A stretch of 64,000 nucleotides of DNA, from positions 32,716 through 96,715 of the forward strand of contig CAKRIL010000005.1 of NCBI GenBank assembly GCA_934343915.1, written 5' to 3'. Position 1 is the stretch's first letter. Each line of letters begins with the position of its first letter. Both the position numbers and the translations under genes were made by a program. The notes beneath the pieces were generated by a model. That model did not search any database. It saw only the letters and a program-made list of their open reading frames with translations, and was not told the origin of the DNA. The DNA is from an uncultured Lachnospiraceae bacterium. GTDB lineage: Bacteria; Bacillota; Clostridia; Lachnospirales; Lachnospiraceae. This document shows, piece after piece, positions 59,244 to 64,000 of the stretch.

Positions 59244-61637
59244 ATGACAGAAAATAAGAATCGTTGTGTAATCACAGGTCTCGGAATGATCTGTGCAATA
59301 GGAAACAATGTAGAAGAGACATGGAATAATGCCCTTAAGGGAGTATCAGGAATTAAGAATACGCAGACAGTTGACACCGAAGGCTGCTATGCAACGCTCG
59401 CAGCAGAGGTTCATGACAATACATTGGACGAGTGCCCTCATGCAGATGAGATGGACAGAGTCTCCAAGCTGTGTGTGAAGGCTGCAAAGGAAGCCCTCAC
59501 AGATGCAGCTTATACAATAACAGATAAAGAGAGCAGCCGTGTGAGTGTAATTATGGGAAGCTGCGTCGGCGGAGTGAACAGTGTTGAGGAATATTACAGA
59601 AACGGCGAGAAGGCAGAGGATGTAACCAAGATGCCTATTTCCGCTATTGCTAACGAAGTAGCATATGTTTACGGAGCTGACGGAATTGTCACAAATATTG
59701 CAAATGCATGTGCAGCAGGTACAATAAGCATCGCTTATGCATGCGATTTAATCAGAGCAGGTAAGTGTGATGTTGCAATAGCAGGTGGTGCAGATGCATT
59801 CGCTTCCGTACCTTATGCCGGATTTTTATCACTTCATGCACTTGCAGCTAACGGATGTTCACCATTCAATCATTGTGACGGCATCACACTCGGCGAGGGC
59901 TCAGGTGTTCTCATTGTCGAGTCATATGAGCACGCTGTTGCAAGAGGCGCTAAGATATACTGTGAGGTTCTCGGCTCAGGCGTAAGCTCTGACGCACATC
60001 ACATCACAGCTCCAAGAGAGGACGGCGAGGGACAGATGAACGCCATCCGCTGGGGCATGAAGGCATCAGGTGTTGATGAGAGCGAGATTGGCTACATCAA
60101 TGCACATGGAACGGGAACTGCTAAGAATGATATGGCTGAGTTCCTCTCACTTCACACAATTTTTGATGAGAAGAATGATAACCTGAGCGTAAGCTCGACT
60201 AAGGCTATGGTAGGTCACTGCCTTGGCGCTGCGGGCTCCATTGAGGCTGTATTCTCAATAAAGGCTCTCACAGAGAACATGGTTCCTCCTACTGTCGGAT
60301 ATTCAGATGAGGACATTGAGAATCTTAAGGAGAAGGCAGGAAAGATTGATTTCAGACCTAACGAGGCAAAGGAAAAGAAGCTTGATACGGTAATGAGCAA
60401 TTCCTTCGCATTCGGCGGCAACAACGCAAGCATCATTTTCAGCAGGAATGCCGGAAATGTGGAGCTTCCTGAGAAGGAGAAGGTATACATAACAGGACTT
60501 GGCGTGGTTGCACCATGCGGCAACGGTGTTGAGAACTATGTTGAGAAGTTCAATGCAGATGCAAGACCTGAGAGCACATCAGTAGCTTCCGCAGTAGGAA
60601 GCGCGGATTATGCAGCATGCGGTCTTAAGATGGCATTTTACAGAAAGCTTGACAAGTTCAGCCAGTTACAGGCAGTATCAGGCATGAACGCTATTCAGGA
60701 TGCAGGACTTACAATAGATGACGGCAATGCACAGGATATAGGTATTGCAGTAGGTACGGCAGCAGGTCCTCTTGCAACAATATGTCATTTCCAGAAGGAT
60801 CTGATTGAGGGCGGCAACATTGCAGGAAGTGCATTTAAGTTCCCTAACACGGTATACAACGCAGCAGGTGGATATCTCTCAATCTGCTCGGGAATCAAGG
60901 GCTACAATGTAACGGTAACCAACGGAGCACAGTCAGGACTTTCAAGCATCGCATACGGCGTTGAGGTATTAAGACAGGGCAAGAACAAGATAATGCTTGC
61001 GACAGGAACGGATGAGAACTGTGATACAATGACAGAGCTCTACGGCAAGCTCGGCAAGGTTGCAGCAGAGGTTGACGGAGCATACTCAGGCATGACAGGA
61101 TATGTTCTCGGTGACGGAAGTACAACACTTGTACTTGAGACAGCAGGCAGCGCAAAGGAGAGAGGTGCCAAGGTATATGCAGAGGTTGCAGGTTACGGAA
61201 TGGCACACAAGGCAGTTGCATTCGGCAAGCTTGACGGCTCAGAGGATGCGCTTCCTGATGCTGTAAGATTTGCAGCAGAGGATGCCGGAATGAAGCTTGA
61301 CGAGATAGATGCGATTGTCGGCTTCGGCAACGGCGATGCCGATACGGACAGCCTTGAGCTTAATGCTTACAAGAAGCTCTTTGGTGAGAAGTTCGCAAGC
61401 CTCCCTGTATTCACCGTTAAGGATACAACAGGTGAAGGACGTGCGGCATCAGCAGCTCTCTCAGCAGCACATGCAGCACTTATGCTTTCGGATAAGTATG
61501 AGGTAGCCGGAAGAGCATATAAGCTTCAGGCAGATAAGATGGTTCAGACGACGGTTGATACCAAGGCGCTTAAGAATGTACTTGTTACATCCTACGGTGT
61601 CGGCGGTTCATACTGTGCAGTGATTATTAAGAGATAA
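59244..61637 (+). CDS. Fused ketosynthase - chain-length-factor-like protein
   Basis: 797 residues, two complete beta-ketoacyl synthase folds in one chain. The first (1 to about 405) is catalytic, with Cys156 in NACAAGT, His in NAHGTGTAKND and His in VGHCLGAAGS. The second (about 410-797) has the fold and a DGSTTLVLE/TGEGRAASA end, but the Cys position reads VTNGAQSG, so there is no nucleophile; the His motifs are also altered. A catalytic KS with a dead KS partner is the KS-alpha/CLF arrangement of type II polyketide, aryl-polyene and PUFA synthases, where the partner sets chain length. Here it is fused. Start follows TGAGGAG. Confidence 0.9.
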   Translation: MTENKNRCVITGLGMICAIGNNVEETWNNALKGVSGIKNTQTVDTEGCYATLAAEVHDNTLDECPHADEMDRVSKLCVKAAKEALTDAAYTITDKESSRVSVIMGSCVGGVNSVEEYYRNGEKAEDVTKMPISAIANEVAYVYGADGIVTNIANACAAGTISIAYACDLIRAGKCDVAIAGGADAFASVPYAGFLSLHALAANGCSPFNHCDGITLGEGSGVLIVESYEHAVARGAKIYCEVLGSGVSSDAHHITAPREDGEGQMNAIRWGMKASGVDESEIGYINAHGTGTAKNDMAEFLSLHTIFDEKNDNLSVSSTKAMVGHCLGAAGSIEAVFSIKALTENMVPPTVGYSDEDIENLKEKAGKIDFRPNEAKEKKLDTVMSNSFAFGGNNASIIFSRNAGNVELPEKEKVYITGLGVVAPCGNGVENYVEKFNADARPESTSVASAVGSADYAACGLKMAFYRKLDKFSQLQAVSGMNAIQDAGLTIDDGNAQDIGIAVGTAAGPLATICHFQKDLIEGGNIAGSAFKFPNTVYNAAGGYLSICSGIKGYNVTVTNGAQSGLSSIAYGVEVLRQGKNKIMLATGTDENCDTMTELYGKLGKVAAEVDGAYSGMTGYVLGDGSTTLVLETAGSAKERGAKVYAEVAGYGMAHKAVAFGKLDGSEDALPDAVRFAAEDAGMKLDEIDAIVGFGNGDADTDSLELNAYKKLFGEKFASLPVFTVKDTTGEGRAASAALSAAHAALMLSDKYEVAGRAYKLQADKMVQTTVDTKALKNVLVTSYGVGGSYCAVIIKR

Positions 61638-61658
61638 ATTACGAAAAGAGGTGCCATG

Positions 61659-62393
61659 ATGGGTAAGATTGCAGTTGTAACAGGTGCTTCCAAGGGAATC
61701 GGACGTGCATGCGCACTCCGGCTTGCCAAGGATGGTATGACTGTGGTTGTTAATTACAGCCACTCGGATGCAGAGGCAGCGAAGGCTGTCGAGGAGATTA
61801 AGGCAGCGGGAGGCGATGCAGTTGCATACAAGGCTGATGTGTCAGACCTTAATCAGGTTAAGGAGATGTTCAAGTTCGTATCGGATACATATGGGCGAGT
61901 TGATGTACTTGTAAACAATGCGGGTATTGTCCGCGATGAGTACCTTCTGATGCTCACACCTGAGAATCTTGACAAGTGCCTTGACCTCAATATCAAGGGA
62001 TATTTTTACTGTGCACAGCAGGCTGCACTTAAGATGTTCAGCCAGAAGTCAGGCGTTATTGTGAATATGTCATCCGTAAGCTCAAAGATGGCACTTGCGG
62101 GACAGTCCGTATACAGTGCGACCAAGGGTGCGGTCAATTCCATGACACAGACAATGGCTAAGGAGCTTGCAAGAAAGAAGATTCGTGTTAATGCAGTATG
62201 CCCGGGCTTCGTGCAGACGGAGATGGTTGAGCAGCTTCCTGAGGACAAGAAGAAGGAATATTTAAAGGAAGTTCCTCTCGGACGCTTTGCTGACGTTGAT
62301 GAGGTTGCAGGTCTTGTGTCATTCCTCTGCAGCGACGATGCAAGCTACATCACGGGACAGGCAATCGTGCTTGACGGAGGATTAAGCTTATGA
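61659..62393 (+). CDS. 3-oxoacyl-ACP reductase (SDR family)
   Basis: 244 residues from the second of two ATGs after GAGGTG. NADP(H) motif TGASKGIGRACALRLA, then NNAG, the catalytic Ser in NMSSVSSKMA, YSATKGAVN with the Tyr and Lys, and GLSL at the end. It reduces the beta-keto group of the acyl-ACP made by the fused ketosynthase. The dehydratase gene overlaps its stop codon. Confidence 0.92.
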   Translation: MGKIAVVTGASKGIGRACALRLAKDGMTVVVNYSHSDAEAAKAVEEIKAAGGDAVAYKADVSDLNQVKEMFKFVSDTYGRVDVLVNNAGIVRDEYLLMLTPENLDKCLDLNIKGYFYCAQQAALKMFSQKSGVIVNMSSVSSKMALAGQSVYSATKGAVNSMTQTMAKELARKKIRVNAVCPGFVQTEMVEQLPEDKKKEYLKEVPLGRFADVDEVAGLVSFLCSDDASYITGQAIVLDGGLSL

Positions 62394-62833
62394 TGAACAT
62401 TATGGAAGTTAATAAGCGTCTTCGTCAGAGACCACCGTTTCAGATGATAGAGAAGGTTCTTGAGCTGACTCCGGGTGAGTCGGCAAGAGGAACCAAGAAT
62501 GTATGTATAAATGAGCCTTACTTCATGGGACATTTCCCTGACGCACCGATTATGCCGGGCGTGCTCATCATAGAGAGCTGCGCACAGCTCTGCTCTCTTG
62601 TTATCGAAGATGACGGTGTTAATGATGACCTTCTCTACGTTCTCTTAAAGGTTGACAACTTCAAGTTCGTGAAGCCTGTAATTCCGGGCGACGTGCTTGA
62701 CATCACGGTCAACAAGACCAAGAGCGGCGGAACACTCACATATTTCGATGCCAAGGTATTAGTGGACGGCGAGGTTCGCGCGAAGGGGGCTATGGTGTTC
62801 ACGGCGGTACCGAAGGAGAGCGTGTACAACTAG
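62390..62833 (+). CDS. FabZ-like 3-hydroxyacyl-ACP dehydratase
   Basis: 147 residues with the HotDog fold and FabZ active site: PPFQMIEKVLEL, then GHFPDAPIMPGVLIIESCAQ, with His and Glu in place. It removes water from 3-hydroxyacyl-ACP. ATG overlaps the reductase stop codon (ATGA). It is the last gene before a 718-base gap filled by two palindromic elements. No enoyl reductase is seen in the visible part, so the product could be a polyene if none lies beyond the edge. Confidence 0.92.
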   Translation: MMNIMEVNKRLRQRPPFQMIEKVLELTPGESARGTKNVCINEPYFMGHFPDAPIMPGVLIIESCAQLCSLVIEDDGVNDDLLYVLLKVDNFKFVKPVIPGDVLDITVNKTKSGGTLTYFDAKVLVDGEVRAKGAMVFTAVPKESVYN

Positions 62834-62847
62834 GCACGACAACGCGG

Positions 62848-63150
62848 CGTGTAAAAATATGCGCGTGAGGGACTGCGGGGCATGGGAGCGTGTCGTGTGT
62901 ATTTGCGCACAGCGGCTCCGTTGTACGAAGCTAAGATGTTCTAAGAATTCTGAGAAGGTTTTCTATGTTTCCGCCGACGTTGCAAAGCAGCCTTCCGTGG
63001 CAGCTTGCAACTGAGCCGACATCCGTGTCGGCTCCGGCTGAACTTAGAACAGAATTCTAAGAACAACTAAGCTTCTCCCAAAAGTCGCGCCATGCTGCAA
63101 ATACAGCACTCCACGCACGGCGAGTCGGTGACGGCGCATATTTTTACACG
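62848..63150 (+). repeat. Palindromic element copy D (full, ~303 bp)
   Basis: Outer arms CGTGTAAAAATATGCGC (62848-62864) and GCGCATATTTTTACACG (63134-63150) are perfectly complementary and differ in sequence from those of copies B, C and E. The 5' box CCGTTGTACGAAGCTAAG is followed by stem AGAATTCTG (62944-62952) / CAGAATTCT (63050-63058). Hairpin 1 uses GTTGCAA/TTGCAAC. Hairpin 2 is GAGCCGACA-tccg-TGTCGGCTC (63013-63034). The 3' box is CTAAGAACAACTAAGCTTCT. Confidence 0.92.
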
Positions 63151-63273
63151 AGGTTGTGTGATGATATATCGCATGGCGGTAGTACATATATGAAGCAGAA
63201 TTATTATTTAGTTGGTTAGGCTTATAAAGGTTTTTGTTATTTGAATGTCAGAACATGTTCATATATACATGGA

Positions 63274-63500
63274 GCATAATATTTTATATATATACATATC
63301 GCGACTTTTGGGAGATGTTTAGATATTCTTAGAACTCTGCGCGTATGCAGCCAAAGCCGGCATGGAAGCCGGCTTAGATGCCACAGGGCAGGGATGCCCG
63401 GCTGGCATCGGTGGCGTGAGGGTAGAAGGTTATCAACAGAGTTCTTAGAATATCTTAACTTCGGACAACGGAGCCGGGATGTATATATAAAATATTATGC
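63274..63500 (-). repeat. Palindromic element copy E (full, inverted, ~227 bp)
   Basis: Opposite in orientation to copy D, about 120 bases away. Outer arms: 63274-63297 (GCATAATATTTTATATATA start) and 63479-63500. Stem GAACTCTG (63332-63339) / CAGAGTTC (63437-63444). Hairpin 1 is GATGCCA/TGGCATC enclosing GGGCA/TGCCC (63377-63409). Hairpin 2 is AAGCCGGC/GCCGGCTT (63354-63375). The 120 bases between D and E hold a small GAACATGTTC palindrome and nothing else I can name. Confidence 0.9.
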
Positions 63501-63551
63501 GGTTGTAAAGTTCATGTTGTGACATGAAATTAGAATTCAGGAGGAAGAAAA

Positions 63552-64000
63552 ATGGGTAAAATTGCATTTTTGTTCGCAGGACAGGGAGCCCAGTCAGTCG
63601 GCATGGGCAAGGATTTATATGACAATAACGCTGCCGCAAGGGCAGTATTTGATATGGGAGAGGCTTTAAGACAGGGCAGTGAGGCAATGTGCTTTGAGGG
63701 ACCGGGTGAGGCTCTCACGCAGACGGAGAACACACAGCCATGTCTTTTTCTCACAGACCTCGCATGTGCAAGGGCTTTAGAGGCAGCAGGCGTTAAGGCG
63801 GATGTGGCAGCGGGCTTTTCACTTGGGGAGATTCCGGCACTTGCATTTTCAGGTGTGCTTTCTGATGAGGATGCATTCAGGCTTGTGACACTCAGAGGAC
63901 AGAAGATGTCTGAGTGCGCTGCAAAGCATCCGGGTTCCATGGTTGCCGCACTCAAGCTTGATAATGCAAAGGTTGAGGAAGTCTGTGCAGGCTTTAAGAA
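63552..64000 (+). CDS. fabD: Malonyl-CoA:ACP transacylase (cut by right edge)
   Basis: The frame runs off the right end; the first 149 residues are visible. Start follows AGGAGGA. FAGQGAQSVGMGKDLYD and GFSLGEIPAL (nucleophile Ser, with Phe where many have His) are characteristic, as is QTENTQPCLFLTD. It loads malonyl units onto the ACP. It would complete the cluster with ACP, KS-CLF, reductase and dehydratase. A TTCATGT-tgtg-ACATGAA palindrome (63511-63528) lies before it and may be a control site. Confidence 0.9.
   Translation, partial: MGKIAFLFAGQGAQSVGMGKDLYDNNAAARAVFDMGEALRQGSEAMCFEGPGEALTQTENTQPCLFLTDLACARALEAAGVKADVAAGFSLGEIPALAFSGVLSDEDAFRLVTLRGQKMSECAAKHPGSMVAALKLDNAKVEEVCAGFK

Noticed and set aside
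63511..63528. TTCATGT-tgtg-ACATGAA as a FapR or FabT site before fabD
   Set aside because: It does not match the known FapR or FabT operator sequences. Kept only as an unnamed palindrome.
7651..63551. The palindromic elements as classical insertion sequences or MITEs
   Set aside because: No transposase gene is linked, the terminal arms differ between copies, and no clear target duplication is visible. A mobile origin is still possible, but the covarying arms fit structure better.
63445..63687. Minus-strand frame across element E and the start of fabD
   Set aside because: It lies over repeat arms and antisense to a clear gene; no sign of coding.

Overview
The window looks like chromosome from a Gram-positive anaerobe of the class Clostridia, most likely family Lachnospiraceae. 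This is an inference from gene content and style: strong GGAGG-type ribosome-binding sites, sigma-A promoters of the TTGACA/TATAAT type, a SAM-I riboswitch before metK, a PPi-type phosphofructokinase, sporulation-type genes behind sigma-E-like promoters, an Rpn-type nuclease tail and zinc-ribbon membrane proteins. No rRNA, tRNA, CRISPR array, complete insertion sequence or phage module was seen. Most genes lie on the + strand.

Layout. 1-8.5 kb: an SMC/Rad50-like coiled-coil ATPase cut by the left edge, a TPR/acidic/P-loop-like protein, then an FGGY sugar kinase and AraD. 8.5-15 kb: an accessory block with an XRE/TPR (RNPP-like) regulator, a convergent unlisted 49-codon gene for a secreted peptide, a perfect 23-bp-arm palindrome, and two tandem paralogous solute-binding-type lipoproteins plus a short third lipoprotein. 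I read this as a peptide quorum-sensing locus. 15-25.4 kb: MATE exporter, chemoreceptor, transaldolase, transketolase, PPi-PFK, an Rpn-tail mini-gene and an AlbA/AAA_4 regulator. 25.4-29.4 kb: a heterodimeric ABC exporter behind a 23-codon leader peptide and a terminator, an arrangement like bmrBCD.

29.4-44.5 kb is mainly housekeeping: zinc-ribbon membrane protein, NUDIX hydrolase, CBS/DRTGG pyrophosphatase, flavin reductase, shikimate kinase, a LysM-G5-M23 peptidase, MurA, a candidate 6S-like small RNA, an HD-GYP protein, the riboswitch and metK, a two-component pair, a pseudouridine synthase and an AI-2E-family permease. 44.5-48.9 kb: an MBOAT plus AlgJ/AlgX-like O-acetylation pair, a lipoprotein and a transglutaminase-like lipoprotein. 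48.9-56.6 kb: proS, cca and a spore-envelope group (CotS-like kinase, PEGA protein, PrcB-like lipoprotein, SPOCS-LysM protein). 56.6 kb to the right edge: a TetR-controlled acyl-biosynthesis cluster with patatin, PlsC-like acyltransferase, ACP, a fused KS-KS(CLF-like) protein, ketoreductase, HotDog dehydratase and malonyl-transferase. It has the parts for making and transferring an unusual acyl chain.

The most striking noncoding feature is a family of long palindromic elements of about 230-310 bp: four full copies and one partial (7.66, 8.56, 50.38, 62.85 and 63.27 kb). Short sequence boxes are conserved between copies, while the paired arms differ from copy to copy and stay complementary within each copy. 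This pattern indicates selection on structure.
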